Below are positions 35,176 through 44,177 of a stretch of DNA of 64,000 nucleotides, one piece after another (the first letter of the stretch is position 1; every line of letters starts with the position of its first letter). Below the pieces are notes generated by a model. The model did not search any database, had not been told where the DNA came from, and saw only the letters and a list, made by a program, of their open reading frames with translations. Location: contig JAENYO010000003.1 of NCBI GenBank assembly GCA_016841745.1, positions 360,287 to 424,286 of the forward strand, given 5' to 3'. The position numbers and the translations under genes were made by a program. The stretch comes from Acetomicrobium hydrogeniformans (GTDB taxonomy: Bacteria > Synergistota > Synergistia > Synergistales > JAFGMB01).

Positions 35176-36267
35176 GTGAGAGAAAGAGAAGATATCCGCA
35201 TAGCTTTTTACGTTGAGAAGCCTTTTCATGAATATATGGTTTTACCCATATACAATGAAGTAAAAGAAGAATTTCTCTCCCTTATATCTGATGATATGAG
35301 AGAGATCATTGCGTTTAAACCCGCAGCACTCTTTATTGCTGACAAATGTAATAAAGTTTTCAGAAGATATCTTCCTTACACCTTTATCATATGGACCAGG
35401 CATGGTTTTTCTACCAAGAACTGGAGCCATGAATGTCTTGAGCGCTGTGATATTGCCTGTCTTTCAAGTGAGTGGTTTAAAGATTTTTTTATTCAGAGGG
35501 GGCATTTCCCCCGGATAGACTTCTGGGTTACAGGATTTCCCCCAATGGATACTGTATTCCGGAATAGTAGTAAAGCCAGCCCTGATAAACGAAAAAATAC
35601 TATCCTGTATGCTCCGACCTTTGATTATGATCTGGCGGCTGAACCGGTACTGGGTGATTCCTGGATAAAACACGTACGGGCTCATTTTCCTGACTTGAAC
35701 ATTCTTATCAAGCCCCATCCCCTGATAAAATCTGTTCATCCTGAATGGATAAACTCCTGGAAAATAGAGGCAGAATCAGATTTTGGAGTTTGCATACTTG
35801 AAGCAGATGTAGACTTTTATGAAATAATGATAGAAGGAGACATCCTTGTAACAGATGCATCTTCAGTAATGTTTCCATTCCTGGTATTGGACAGACCTCT
35901 CATCCTGGTAAACAATCCAGGACGTTTTCAGGATCCTAAATATGATCCACAGGCTCCTGAGTGGATAAGCCGGAGTATGGGGAGTGAGGTTGAAGATCTG
36001 GATGGGCTGATAATGGCTTTAAAACTTAATCTTTCACAACCCTTGCTCAAGACCAGGGAAAGGCTTCTATATAGCCAGAGATATCTGGGTAATTCCTTCG
36101 ATGGTCGTGTTTGTGAAAGGACATCTTTTCTTTTAAAAAAACTTTTGATGCCCAAAACAGATCAAAGAGCTTCTGTTAAGAGAATATGGCGGAAAAAGAA
36201 GATCCAGGGCTACCTCCACAGCCTGATCCTTAAGTGCAACCCCCGCTATAGTATTTTAAAAGAATAG
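35176..36267 (+). CDS. CDP-glycerol/polyol glycerophosphotransferase-like protein (TagB/TagF family)
   Basis: A 363-residue protein of the CDP-glycerol:poly(glycerophosphate) glycerophosphotransferase family, which transfers polyol phosphate to a growing surface polymer. Motifs are WTRHGFSTK near 74, LYAPTFDYD near 144, IKPHPL near 175 and DILVTDASSVMFPFLVLD near 216. It lacks the extra N-terminal domain of long TagF proteins. GTG start with AAGGAG upstream. The next gene is an IspD/TarI-like cytidylyltransferase, so the pair may make and use a CDP-activated polyol. Confidence 0.83.
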   Translation: MREREDIRIAFYVEKPFHEYMVLPIYNEVKEEFLSLISDDMREIIAFKPAALFIADKCNKVFRRYLPYTFIIWTRHGFSTKNWSHECLERCDIACLSSEWFKDFFIQRGHFPRIDFWVTGFPPMDTVFRNSSKASPDKRKNTILYAPTFDYDLAAEPVLGDSWIKHVRAHFPDLNILIKPHPLIKSVHPEWINSWKIEAESDFGVCILEADVDFYEIMIEGDILVTDASSVMFPFLVLDRPLILVNNPGRFQDPKYDPQAPEWISRSMGSEVEDLDGLIMALKLNLSQPLLKTRERLLYSQRYLGNSFDGRVCERTSFLLKKLLMPKTDQRASVKRIWRKKKIQGYLHSLILKCNPRYSILKE

Positions 36268-36332
36268 AAACCTGTGAAATCCCGGGTTTACTATCTTTTA
36301 ATTCAGGTCAATAAAGAATCGGAGTGAATTTA

Positions 36333-37022
36333 ATGTTTATCAATACGAATATTTCTCATGTGGATATGGTGGCAATGGTTCCTGCAGCAGGCATTGGGGT
36401 CAGATTGGGTAATGGTCCGAAGGCTTTACTGAAGCTTGGAGAAAAAACACTTCTGGAGATAGTAGTAGAAAAACTGGGACAACTTGTTCCAAGGATAATA
36501 GTGGGAGCACCTGAAGGCATGGTTGATTATTTTGAAAGGATCCTTGATGGAAGAGCTGAGTGTTATGAAGGAGGAAGGACGAGGCAGCAAACAGTTTGTC
36601 TTCTCTTTAAACACTGTCGTGAAAAATATGTTCTTGTCCATGATGTGGCAAGTCCTTTTACAAAGAGGGAAACATTTTTACAGGTGACTGAAAGGGCTAT
36701 TTTAAGTGGAGCAGCCAGTTCTTTCTGTCCTTCCAACCTGCCTTTGGGTTTATTGGAAAATGAAACAGTAAGCCAATATCATCCGAAGGAAATATCAGTG
36801 CTTTCAAGAACTCCCCAGGTTTTCAGACGTGAGATACTGAAAAAAGCTTTGAAAAAAACTCTTGAGGAGGGAAAAGAATTTCAGTCCCTTGGTCAGGTGG
36901 TAGTAAACGCTGGATACAAAATAGAAGCAATATATACGGAACCCTCCGACATAAAAATTACCACTCCCCTGGATTGGGAAATTGCCGAGAAAGTCATTGC
37001 ACCCATGTCTGGACTTTTATGA
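36333..37022 (+). CDS. IspD/TarI-like cytidylyltransferase
   Basis: A 229-residue nucleotidyltransferase of the IspD family. VPAAGIGVRLGNGPKALLKLG is the CTP site when read as AAGIGVRLGNGPKALL; EGGRTRQQTV, VHDVASPF (VHDAARP in IspD), SRTPQVF and DIKITTPLDWEIAEK follow. It could be IspD itself (methylerythritol pathway) or TarI (ribitol phosphate). The preceding TagF-like gene favours a polyol-phosphate role, but without other isoprenoid genes this is open. GTG 36324 is in frame, yet GGAG placed eight bases before ATG 36333 decides the start. Confidence 0.82.
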   Translation: MFINTNISHVDMVAMVPAAGIGVRLGNGPKALLKLGEKTLLEIVVEKLGQLVPRIIVGAPEGMVDYFERILDGRAECYEGGRTRQQTVCLLFKHCREKYVLVHDVASPFTKRETFLQVTERAILSGAASSFCPSNLPLGLLENETVSQYHPKEISVLSRTPQVFRREILKKALKKTLEEGKEFQSLGQVVVNAGYKIEAIYTEPSDIKITTPLDWEIAEKVIAPMSGLL

Positions 37023-37040
37023 AAATATAGGTCCTGGGAA

Positions 37041-37092
37041 ATAAAAAAGGCAGGGACCGGAATCGGGTTGGCATTTCCCATTATCCCTGCCT
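37041..37092 (-). terminator. Terminator of fprA
   Basis: AGGCAGGGA (37048-37056) pairs with TCCCTGCCT (37084-37092), with a T run on the minus strand next to it (A run 37043-37048). Confidence 0.75.
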
Positions 37093-37113
37093 GATCTTTC
37101 CTTCTGGATCAGT

Positions 37114-38322
37114 TCATTCCTTCACGTAGCATAGTTTCATCTTTTCTGCCATATTTCTTCCAAGTTCCATGCATTTCGAGATATCTTCGTCAAAGGGAGA
37201 GGATTTTACTTCCACCATGGGTTCGATCAGATCCCAGTTTCCGGAGGAGGCAAATTCCTCAAGGGCCTGGAGTGCACCCTTGCTCCAGCTGTATGAACCA
37301 AGGATCCCTATCATTCGCCCCTTCATCATCTTGTTCTTGAGGTGGTTCAGAAGTTCCGCCATTGGTGGGAACAGGGTCGTGTTATAGGTACAGCTGGCAA
37401 GGACGAGTCCTCTCATCCTCCATATATCCTTGACGACGTAAGATACATGGCTTCTGGAAATATCATGATAGATAAGTTTTTCTATACCTTCCTCAGCAAG
37501 AGCCCGAGCCACGGCATCGGCCATTTTCTGGGTGTTCCCGTACATGGACCCGAAAACTACCACGGCACCGCATTCCGTTTCCTGCCTGCTCCATCTATCG
37601 TAGAGGTCGATTATTCTTCCGGGGTTCTTGCGGTGTATAGGCCCATGGGATGGAGCTACTATACCTATATCAAGGCCCTGGAGCTTGTTTATGGCCTTCT
37701 GGACCTGGGCACTGTATCGGCCTACGATGTTGGAGAAGTAACGGAGCACTTCATCCTCGTAGTAGGTCATGTCAAGTTCATCGTCGAAGATCCCTCCGTC
37801 AAGGCTGCCGAACCCGCCGAAGGCATCACATGAGAAAAGGGTCCGGGTGGTACTGTCATATGTAACCATGGTTTCCGGCCAGTGAACCATAGGTACAAGA
37901 TGGAAGAAGAGTTTGTGCTTACCAAGGCCAAGGCTGTCTCCATCCTGGACTATTACAAGGTCATCACAGATCCCGTAGAAACTTTCAAGCATGCCCTTTG
38001 TCTGTGAATTTCCTACGATCTTCAGTTCAGGAAAAACACACCTGAGGATCTTTATAGCACCGGAATGGTCTGGTTCCATATGGTTCACGACCAGGTAATC
38101 CAGTTTACCATCCTTCCCGAGTATGGCCTTGATCTTGTCTATCAGGTCAGTGAGATAGGGAGCCTTGACGGTATCTATCAGAACAGACTTTTCATCTTTG
38201 ATCAGGTAAGAATTATAGGTTACACCCTTTGGCAGCGGCCAGAGGGATTCGAACAGGTCTGTCTGGTGATCGTTGACGCCGAGCCAGTATGTATCTTCTG
38301 TAACTTTAATAAAATGGTTCAT
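37114..38322 (-). CDS. fprA: Flavo-diiron protein (FprA family)
   Basis: A 402-residue A-type flavoprotein that reduces oxygen to water (or nitric oxide) in anaerobes. The beta-lactamase-fold diiron site shows NHMEPDHSG near 80, CDAFGGFG near 165 and APSHGPIHR near 222. The flavodoxin domain begins with VVVFGSMYGNTQKMADAVARAL near 250. The frame opens at 38355, but AAGGAGG lies just before ATG 38322. It fits a strict anaerobe's oxygen defence; a rubredoxin partner is not seen in the window. Confidence 0.92.
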   Translation of the reverse strand: MNHFIKVTEDTYWLGVNDHQTDLFESLWPLPKGVTYNSYLIKDEKSVLIDTVKAPYLTDLIDKIKAILGKDGKLDYLVVNHMEPDHSGAIKILRCVFPELKIVGNSQTKGMLESFYGICDDLVIVQDGDSLGLGKHKLFFHLVPMVHWPETMVTYDSTTRTLFSCDAFGGFGSLDGGIFDDELDMTYYEDEVLRYFSNIVGRYSAQVQKAINKLQGLDIGIVAPSHGPIHRKNPGRIIDLYDRWSRQETECGAVVVFGSMYGNTQKMADAVARALAEEGIEKLIYHDISRSHVSYVVKDIWRMRGLVLASCTYNTTLFPPMAELLNHLKNKMMKGRMIGILGSYSWSKGALQALEEFASSGNWDLIEPMVEVKSSPFDEDISKCMELGRNMAEKMKLCYVKE

Positions 38323-38405
38323 GAAAAAACCTCCTTCGATCTTTATTCTCCGCATTATAAATTGTTAGCTATTTTCATTAAAAAGTCAAAGAGATCCCTT
38401 AATGC

Positions 38406-38726
38406 TCAGGCTACGCTTTCCTCTTTTAATTTATTTCTGCCGTGGAGATTTTCTGCAGCAAGGAAGGCTATTCCCTCCCTGGTGAGAGCTCTTGCAGTGT
38501 TATTGACAGAGAAGTGTTTGAGAAGATAGTCGTCTCTGAGCTTTTTCATATCACCCGATTCGTTTATTTCTTCCCTGGTGCGGAAATAGTGGAGGATATC
38601 AGAAGGATATGAAGAAAGCTGCTCATCTTCAGGGTCTCCCCCTTCATGTTTTGCAGAGATTTTGAAGTCGATATCCATCCTTCTCTTTACAATTAAAGGA
38701 TCAGAGATATGTTTTCCCCCATTCAC
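38406..38726 (-). CDS. Hypothetical protein
   Basis: A 106-residue frame (if the GTG at 38726 is the start, with AGGA nine bases upstream) upstream of fprA on the same strand, 80 bases before it. The frame continues to an ATG at 38786, and an internal ATG near 38678 is also possible. The C-terminal half is helical and charged (HFSVNNTARALTREGIAFLAAENLHG). Codon use looks like that of its neighbours. No family recognised. Confidence 0.55.
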   Translation of the reverse strand: MNGGKHISDPLIVKRRMDIDFKISAKHEGGDPEDEQLSSYPSDILHYFRTREEINESGDMKKLRDDYLLKHFSVNNTARALTREGIAFLAAENLHGRNKLKEESVA

Positions 38727-38830
38727 ATATGATATCCTGCAGAGAGAAGAGTAAGTACAGATAGATATAATGGAAGTAGAGTGCACTGGAAAAACCAGTG
38801 GTAGTTGCGATAGATGAAGGAGGAGTGAGA

Positions 38831-39406
38831 ATGAAAGTCGTAGGAATCAACGGAAGTCCCAGAAAAGATGGAAACACCGCTGCTATGATCCATGCGGTGT
38901 TCGGGGAGCTTGAAACTGAAGGTATAGGAACGGAGTTAATTCAGGTCGGAGGAGAACTCCTTCATGGTTGTACGGGATGTCGCGCCTGCTTCAGTATGAA
39001 AAATGGCAGGTGTGTCATAGAAGATGATATTATTAATTCCTGTATAGAAAAAATGGTTGAAGCCGATGGAATGATTCTGGGATCTCCAACCTATTTTTCC
39101 AACCTTACTCCAGAATTAAAGGCACTCATCGACAGGGCAGGTTACGTGGCCAAGGCCAACGGAGAGATGTTCAGACGTAAGGTTGGTGCCTCAGTTGTTG
39201 CAGTCAGAAGAGCCGGGGCCATGCATGTTTTTAATTCCATAAACCACTTTTTCTTTATCAGCAATATGATCGTTCCGGGATCAAGTTACTGGAACATGAG
39301 CCTTTCCAGGGATCTCGGGGATTTTGAAAAGGATGAAGAGGGTCTTGAAACGATGAAGAACCTTGGTCGAAACATGGCCTGGCTTTTAAAGAAGATCAAT
39401 TCATAA
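38831..39406 (+). CDS. Flavodoxin-fold NADPH-dependent FMN reductase / iron-sulfur flavoprotein-like
   Basis: A 191-residue flavodoxin-fold oxidoreductase. [17 protein letters not shown] at the N-terminus binds FMN phosphate. [20 protein letters not shown] near 46 gives three or four Cys, as in the iron-sulfur flavoprotein relatives. [21 protein letters not shown] near 82 is the second FMN loop, read in parts. GGAGG before ATG 38831 overrides the longer frame from 38798. Likely a redox carrier; the partner is unknown. Confidence 0.88.
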   Translation: MKVVGINGSPRKDGNTAAMIHAVFGELETEGIGTELIQVGGELLHGCTGCRACFSMKNGRCVIEDDIINSCIEKMVEADGMILGSPTYFSNLTPELKALIDRAGYVAKANGEMFRRKVGASVVAVRRAGAMHVFNSINHFFFISNMIVPGSSYWNMSLSRDLGDFEKDEEGLETMKNLGRNMAWLLKKINS

Positions 39407-39435
39407 AATATCTTTTACTCCCGGGAGGCATAACG

Positions 39436-40200
39436 TTGTTCAAAAACAGACTGAAAAAAATGATGAAGGAAGGCGAAACAGCCTTAGGTATCTTTAACAT
39501 GATCAATTCACCGGAGCTTGTGGAGATCCTCGGAATTTCCGGGTTTGATTTCCTTGTCATTGATACCGAGCATGGACCTAATTCCGTTGAATCTGCACAG
39601 GCACTTATACGTGCAGCCGAGTACAGGGGAATGACACCCATCGTAAGAGCTACGGAAAATTCCAGAACGAAGATACTTCGTCTTCTGGATGTTGGTGCCC
39701 ACGGGATCCAGGTTCCCCAGGTCAACAGCAGGGAAGAGGCTGAAGCAGTAGTCGACGCAGCTAAATATTTCCCCCTGGGCACAAGGGGAGTAGCCCTTAC
39801 CCGTGCCGCAGATTACGGAAATATGAAGGCCCTTGATTATTTCAGTCAGGCCAATGAAGAAACACTTGTTGTGGCACAGTGTGAAAACATCAAAGGCCTG
39901 CAGGCTCTGGATGAGATAGTGAAAGTCCCCTCGGTGGATGTGGTATTTCTTGGTCCCTTTGACATGTCCCAGTCTCTGGGAGTTCCGGGAGAGGTTTATC
40001 ACCCAAAGGTCGAAGAAGCCGCGGCGAGGGTGGTCTCCATTGCCAGGAAAGCCGGAAAGGCTGCCGGTATATTTGTTCTCGACGGCGAACAGGCCAGGAG
40101 AAGAGCAGAGCAGGGTTTCCAGTATATAACTATCAATGCTGATACAGCTCTTCTGGGAAATGCCTGCAGGAGAGAGCTTGGAATCGTGAAGGCAAGATAG
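39436..40200 (+). CDS. HpcH/HpaI family aldolase
   Basis: A 254-residue class II pyruvate-dependent aldolase, splitting 2-keto-3-deoxy sugar acids or 4-hydroxy-2-oxo acids to pyruvate plus an aldehyde. Family motifs: FLVIDTEHGP near 37, GAHGIQVPQV near 90, the substrate region GTRGVALTRAADYG near 115, and DVVFLGPFDMSQSLG near 168 with the metal ligands. The TTG start at 39436 has GGAGG upstream. It is 30 bases from the flavoprotein gene, so likely cotranscribed. The reaction is not pinned down; the aldehyde would suit the Fe-alcohol dehydrogenase elsewhere in the window, but this is only a guess. Confidence 0.9.
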   Translation: MFKNRLKKMMKEGETALGIFNMINSPELVEILGISGFDFLVIDTEHGPNSVESAQALIRAAEYRGMTPIVRATENSRTKILRLLDVGAHGIQVPQVNSREEAEAVVDAAKYFPLGTRGVALTRAADYGNMKALDYFSQANEETLVVAQCENIKGLQALDEIVKVPSVDVVFLGPFDMSQSLGVPGEVYHPKVEEAAARVVSIARKAGKAAGIFVLDGEQARRRAEQGFQYITINADTALLGNACRRELGIVKAR

Positions 40201-40272
40201 AAGATATGGTCCATTATTTTTTAAGGACTTAGCACTACAGCATTTTTATAGAATTAACAGAATCTGGGCATA

Positions 40273-40307
40273 CAAAAAGGTCAGCCTCAAAAGGCTGACC
40301 TTTTTGT
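40273..40307 (+). terminator. Terminator after the aldolase gene
   Basis: AAAAAGGTCAGCCT pairs with AGGCTGACCTTTTT around a short A-rich loop, ending in five T. One of the clearest terminators in the window. Confidence 0.95.
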
Positions 40308-40515
40308 ATCATGATCCTTCTGTGTCATAACTGGACAAATTATCTAAAAAGTATCATAATTTTAGTAACTATATGGCATTACATACATTTTATATTATCT
40401 TTAATTGTTTTTTTCTACTTCTTGCAAATGTTGATATCATACCTTTCCTCCATGTTAAATGTTAACAGGTTCAGGATCAGAGTACATTGTTTTAGTGCTT
40501 GTCAGGAGGTTCAAA
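40308..40515 (+). other. AT-rich leader of the two-component genes
   Basis: The gap from the aldolase stop (40200) to the kinase start is about 315 bases. Past the terminator it is strongly AT-rich. No clear promoter hexamers or operator were picked out. Confidence 0.4.
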
Positions 40516-42375
40516 GTGTCTGCTGAAAACAACAGTATGGACCCTCATGAAAAGATTTACAGGCTGCTTTTCAACAAAACCAGTGATGCTATTTTTTTCC
40601 ATGAAGTAACAAGTGAAGGCCTTCCTGGTAGTTTCCTCGAGGTAAATGATGTTGCATGCCGAATGCTCTCCTACTCCAGGGATGAACTGTTGAATTTAAC
40701 GGTGAGAGATATTGATATCCCGGCACAGTGGGATAGAATGCGGTCTTTAATGGAAGAGCTTTTTCAGAAGGGATATCATACCTTCGAAACAAACCTTGTC
40801 AGCAGGGATGGAGTATTTACGCCATGTGAGATACATGCCCATCTTTTCCAGTGGGCGGGAAAGAATGTGATTCTGTCTGTTGCAAGAGATATTTCAGAAA
40901 GAAAAAAGGCAGAAAAAGATCTAAGAGACCGTGAGATTAAATTTCAGACCCTTTTCGAAAGTACCATGGATGGGGTGTTCATTTATGAAATTGATTCTTC
41001 AAATATGCCTGGGTCTTTCCTCCAGGTCAATGATTATGCCTGTAGAATGTTCGGCTATTCCAGGGAAGAGATACTCTCAACGACAGGTCAACAGCTTGTA
41101 AAGCCTGAAGACTGGTCAGTTAAGATCCCAGATATGCTTGAGGACTTTTCCCATACAAAACATGCATTTTACGAAAGTGAACTAGTAAGAAAAGACGGTT
41201 CTTTTTTTCCTGCAGAAATAAGTGCACATCTTTTTGAATTGGAGAACAGGCCGGTGGTACTGGCGATATGCAGGGATATATCCGAAAGAAAAAAAGCGGA
41301 GGCAGATCTTGTTACAAGTGAGAAGTTCAGATCCTCCCTTCTTGACAACGCCCCTTATCCTATCCTGGGAATAGCCCCTGACAGATCCATAAGATATGTA
41401 AACCGGGCCATGGAAATCTTTACAGGTTTTTCTTCCGAAGAGCTGCTGGGGAAAAAAGAGCCCTATCCATGGTGGCATAGAGACCTTATTGATCAGACAA
41501 GGGAATCTTTTTTGAAAGCCATAGCTACGGGAATAGAAAAAGTTGAAATCAAGCTCCAGAAAAAAGAGGGCAGTGATATCTGGGCGGAGGTCCATGCCTA
41601 CCCTGTCTATGAAAATGATGAGTTTCAGTTCACTATTTCAAACCTTGTGGATATAACCCGTAGAAAGGAGTCTCAAGAACAGCTTGAGATCTATCAGAAA
41701 AAACTGCGTGATATGGCTTCGGAGCTTGATATAGCGGAAGAAAGGGAAAGAAAGAATATTGCCGAGAAGATCCATGACAGCATCGGCCAGACCCTTGCCC
41801 TTCTCAAGATCAAGAGTTCAATACTTGAAGACCGGATTTCGGATCCCGTAATCGCAGCCATGGCTGCGGAAATCGTAAGCGATCTGGATCAGGTGATCTC
41901 CTTCACCAGGGATTTCCTTTTCGAAATAAGCTTCCCCATCCTTTATGAGCTGGGTTTTGAGGCTGCAGTGAGATGGCTGGTAGATAAAATGTTCTCAGAT
42001 CATGCCTTGAGAGTGATATATGAGGATGATGGTCAGGTAAAACCCATGAGTGAAGATAAAAAAGCTTTCCTTTTCAGATCCTTGAGGGAACTTCTCATGA
42101 ATGTTATTAAACATGCGGGGATTGATGAGGTATTTATAAGGAGTTATCTTGATGGAGACCTGGTTATCCTGGAAGTTGAAGATCGAGGTAAAGGTTTTGA
42201 TATGGAAGAGATGATCAGAAATGTGCGGTATTCTCCCTCCTTCGGGTTATTCAGTATAAGGGAGAGAGTTCATTTTATTGGAGGAAACCTGGATATCTGC
42301 TCCAGAAAAGACCGGGGTACCATGGTCACCATATCTTTGCCTGTCGATGATCAGGTCTGGGGGGAGAATGCATGA
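40516..42375 (+). CDS. Cytosolic PAS-PAS-PAS sensor histidine kinase (HisKA_3 type)
   Basis: A 619-residue kinase with three PAS domains (about 10-128, 135-255, 265-385), a coiled linker, the HisKA_3 phosphoacceptor (KNIAEKIHDSIGQTLALL, His near 425) and a HATPase domain (ELLMNVIKHA, DRGKGFDM, FGLFSIRERVHFIGG). The first two PAS units are near copies (LPGSFLEVNDVACRMLSYSR and MPGSFLQVNDYACRMFGYSR), showing internal duplication. There is no membrane helix, so the signal is cytosolic. AGGAGG six bases before GTG 40516 corrects the longer frame from ATG 40459. It overlaps the response regulator by four bases. Confidence 0.92.
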   Translation: MSAENNSMDPHEKIYRLLFNKTSDAIFFHEVTSEGLPGSFLEVNDVACRMLSYSRDELLNLTVRDIDIPAQWDRMRSLMEELFQKGYHTFETNLVSRDGVFTPCEIHAHLFQWAGKNVILSVARDISERKKAEKDLRDREIKFQTLFESTMDGVFIYEIDSSNMPGSFLQVNDYACRMFGYSREEILSTTGQQLVKPEDWSVKIPDMLEDFSHTKHAFYESELVRKDGSFFPAEISAHLFELENRPVVLAICRDISERKKAEADLVTSEKFRSSLLDNAPYPILGIAPDRSIRYVNRAMEIFTGFSSEELLGKKEPYPWWHRDLIDQTRESFLKAIATGIEKVEIKLQKKEGSDIWAEVHAYPVYENDEFQFTISNLVDITRRKESQEQLEIYQKKLRDMASELDIAEERERKNIAEKIHDSIGQTLALLKIKSSILEDRISDPVIAAMAAEIVSDLDQVISFTRDFLFEISFPILYELGFEAAVRWLVDKMFSDHALRVIYEDDGQVKPMSEDKKAFLFRSLRELLMNVIKHAGIDEVFIRSYLDGDLVILEVEDRGKGFDMEEMIRNVRYSPSFGLFSIRERVHFIGGNLDICSRKDRGTMVTISLPVDDQVWGENA

Positions 42376-43028
42376 CCATAAAGATAATTCTTGTGGATAA
42401 TCATAACCTTTTGAGGGAGGGGCTCAAAACACTTCTTGATCAGCAGCTCGATATGAAGGTCATAGCAGAAGCGGATAATGGAAGAGATGCCTTTAACCTG
42501 GTCAGGAAGTTATCCCCGGACGTAGTGGTTATGGATGTCATAATGCCTGGTTTTAATGGTATAGAAGCTACCCAGAAGATTCTGAAAGAGAATGGGAATA
42601 CAAAAGTCCTTGCCCTTTCGGTCCACTCGGATATCAGGTATGTTGTTGAAATGCTCAAGGCAGGTGCTTCAGGGTATATCCTCAAAGATTGTGCTTTCAG
42701 TGATCTTGCAAAATCCATACGGTGCATAATGAAGGGAGAGGTGTGTCTGAGCCCAAGCATTTCAGAGAAAATAGTTGATGGTTACCTGACTTTTGTCGAC
42801 AAGGAAGATAAATATGCCATGGCCTCTCCGCTGACAACGAGGGAAAAGGAAGTTCTTCAGCTTATAGCAGAAGGCAAGGGAACCAAGGAAATGGCAGAAA
42901 TGCTTCATCTCAGTATCAAAACAGTTGAGGCCCACCGTCAGAACATAATGAAAAAATTGAACTTGAAGACCGTCGCCGAATTGACAAAATATGCCCTCCG
43001 AGAGGGAATTACCTATCTCGATACCTAG
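42372..43028 (+). CDS. NarL/LuxR family response regulator
   Basis: A 218-residue regulator. The receiver domain has the acidic pair near residue 8-10, the phosphoacceptor in VVMDVIMPGF near 54 and Lys near 104. The C-terminal LuxR-type helix-turn-helix is LTTREKEVLQLIAEGKG and LHLSIKTVEAHRQNIMKKL. It overlaps the kinase gene (ATGA) and is surely its partner. Targets are unknown, but the small genes just downstream lie after a terminator on the same strand and are candidates. Confidence 0.94.
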   Translation: MTIKIILVDNHNLLREGLKTLLDQQLDMKVIAEADNGRDAFNLVRKLSPDVVVMDVIMPGFNGIEATQKILKENGNTKVLALSVHSDIRYVVEMLKAGASGYILKDCAFSDLAKSIRCIMKGEVCLSPSISEKIVDGYLTFVDKEDKYAMASPLTTREKEVLQLIAEGKGTKEMAEMLHLSIKTVEAHRQNIMKKLNLKTVAELTKYALREGITYLDT

Positions 43029-43057
43029 ATGCTGAACCTTTTATAGAATTCATTCTG

Positions 43058-43090
43058 AAAGCAGCTTTGCAGTGAAAGCTGCTTTTTGCT
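43058..43090 (+). terminator. Terminator after the response regulator gene
   Basis: AAAGCAGCTTT pairs with AAAGCTGCTTT around a GCAGTG loop, ending in five T. Confidence 0.9.
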
Positions 43091-43253
43091 GTGTTATTAA
43101 CCCCCCAAATAAGATTATCCCTATCCCCTGTTAAGGGAATCCCCTATTGAATACCTCTATCTATGCAGTTATTCTTTGCTCCCGGGGCCTGGTTTCAGGG
43201 ACTCAGTGCAGACAGAAGATACTTTGATGAAAATAACAGGGGAGGCAGATCAT

Positions 43254-43412
43254 ATGAACAGATTGGAAGTTCTGAAAAGGCAGAAAGCATTTCTTGAATC
43301 GAATGAGAGCCGCAGGATGATGAAGGAGATCGAATGGACCCTCAGGTCTAATCAGGTCGCTGAAGATCTGGAAAGAGAAGTAAGTAAAGAGAAGGCTTTT
43401 TCTAAAATATAA
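43254..43412 (+). CDS. Small hypothetical protein, MNRL family member 1
   Basis: A 52-residue charged, helical protein starting at ATG 43254 with GGGGAGG eight bases upstream; the longer frame from 43176 has no such site. It begins MNRLEVLKRQKAFLES and contains MKEIEWTLRSN. The next small gene has a similar start (MNRLSRLLSQREYLES) and a KEI block, so the two are likely paralogues. No known family recognised. Confidence 0.68.
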   Translation: MNRLEVLKRQKAFLESNESRRMMKEIEWTLRSNQVAEDLEREVSKEKAFSKI

Positions 43413-43441
43413 CAATATCTGAAGTAGAAAAGTTCTGCTAT

Positions 43442-43612
43442 ATGAACAGATTATCCAGGCTCTTAAGCCAGAGAGAATATCTTGAATCCCCAGGAGCTCT
43501 TAAAGAAATAAGGGGAGATATGTGGGAAAACTGTTATACAAGGATCCTTCTTGAAATTTACAGGGAAGAAACCGGTAACAGGGGGTTTCTGGCAGCCTTT
43601 GAAGGTCGCTGA
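43442..43612 (+). CDS. Small hypothetical protein, MNRL family member 2
   Basis: A 56-residue frame 29 bases after the previous small gene, from ATG 43442 to TGA 43612. Residues 1-30 align with the first (MNRL, REYLES, KEI), while the C-terminal half differs (YTRILLEIYREETGNRG). The ribosome site is weak, so it may depend on translation of the gene before it. Too short for most gene callers. Confidence 0.55.
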   Translation: MNRLSRLLSQREYLESPGALKEIRGDMWENCYTRILLEIYREETGNRGFLAAFEGR

Positions 43613-43645
43613 AACCGGTCAGTTGAATAAGTGAGGGGGTATTTT

Positions 43646-43819
43646 ATGACTGCTGCAAGATCCAGATTGGTTTATCTTGAGGGGCAGCCTTATTGGAAGC
43701 ATCCTGAAGGGGGCTTTGAGAAGATAGAGGTCTTCCGGAAAGGGTTTCCCGAGAAGCCCCTTTACCTCAAAACCAGGGATGGGGATCTCAAAAGAATAGG
43801 GAATGTTAAAGATAGATAA
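43646..43819 (+). CDS. Small hypothetical protein
   Basis: A 57-residue basic protein from ATG 43646 with GAGGGGG eight bases upstream; the frame extends to 43631 but without a better site. Aromatic-rich, beta-like pattern (RLVYLEGQPYWKHPEGGFEKIEVF). Third member of the run of small genes on this strand. No family recognised. Confidence 0.65.
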   Translation: MTAARSRLVYLEGQPYWKHPEGGFEKIEVFRKGFPEKPLYLKTRDGDLKRIGNVKDR

Positions 43820-43858
43820 GATTCTCAAGGACAATTCCCTTTTAAGGAGAGTGGAGAG

Positions 43859-44056
43859 ATGAAAGCATATAAACAGAATAATTCCCTGGACAGCCAAGGA
43901 AAAAAATATGTTTTCCCTGAAGATTTCTTTGCCGGGTTAGAGGGGCTGGAAGGGGAATCAATGGATCCACATTATCCATTGAACAGAATGTCCAGTTTCA
44001 GGTTTAAGCCTGATCGATCTGGCAGGAGAAGGGCCAAAAAGGATGAAAGGTCTTGA
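43859..44056 (+). CDS. Small hypothetical protein
   Basis: A 65-residue hydrophilic protein from ATG 43859 with AAGGAGAGTGGAG upstream. It has an acidic middle (PEDFFAGLEGLEGES) and a very basic end (RSGRRRAKKDERS). Its stop codon lies inside a 22-bp palindrome (44048-44069) that may act as a terminator stem. No family recognised. Confidence 0.65.
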   Translation: MKAYKQNNSLDSQGKKYVFPEDFFAGLEGLEGESMDPHYPLNRMSSFRFKPDRSGRRRAKKDERS

Positions 44057-44069
44057 ATTCAAGACCTTC
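44048..44069. repeat. Perfect palindrome over the stop codon
   Basis: AAGGTCTTGAATTCAAGACC and its last two bases form a 22-bp perfect palindrome that includes the TGA of the 65-residue gene, followed by CTTTAT. It may be a weak terminator or a protein site. Confidence 0.6.
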
Positions 44070-44092
44070 TTTATAAACAATAGTGGTTAAGG

Positions 44093-44126
44093 AAGAAGGC
44101 GGATTTGTTCCGCCTTCTTATTTTTT
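44093..44126 (+). terminator. Terminator at the end of the small-gene run
   Basis: AAGAAGGCGG (44093-44102) pairs with CCGCCTTCTT (44110-44119), 7-base loop, then a T-rich run. Confidence 0.92.
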
Positions 44127-44177
44127 ATCACCTGGAGGTGTAAGATAAAAAATAATGTAAAATTTTTTAAAAAGCGG

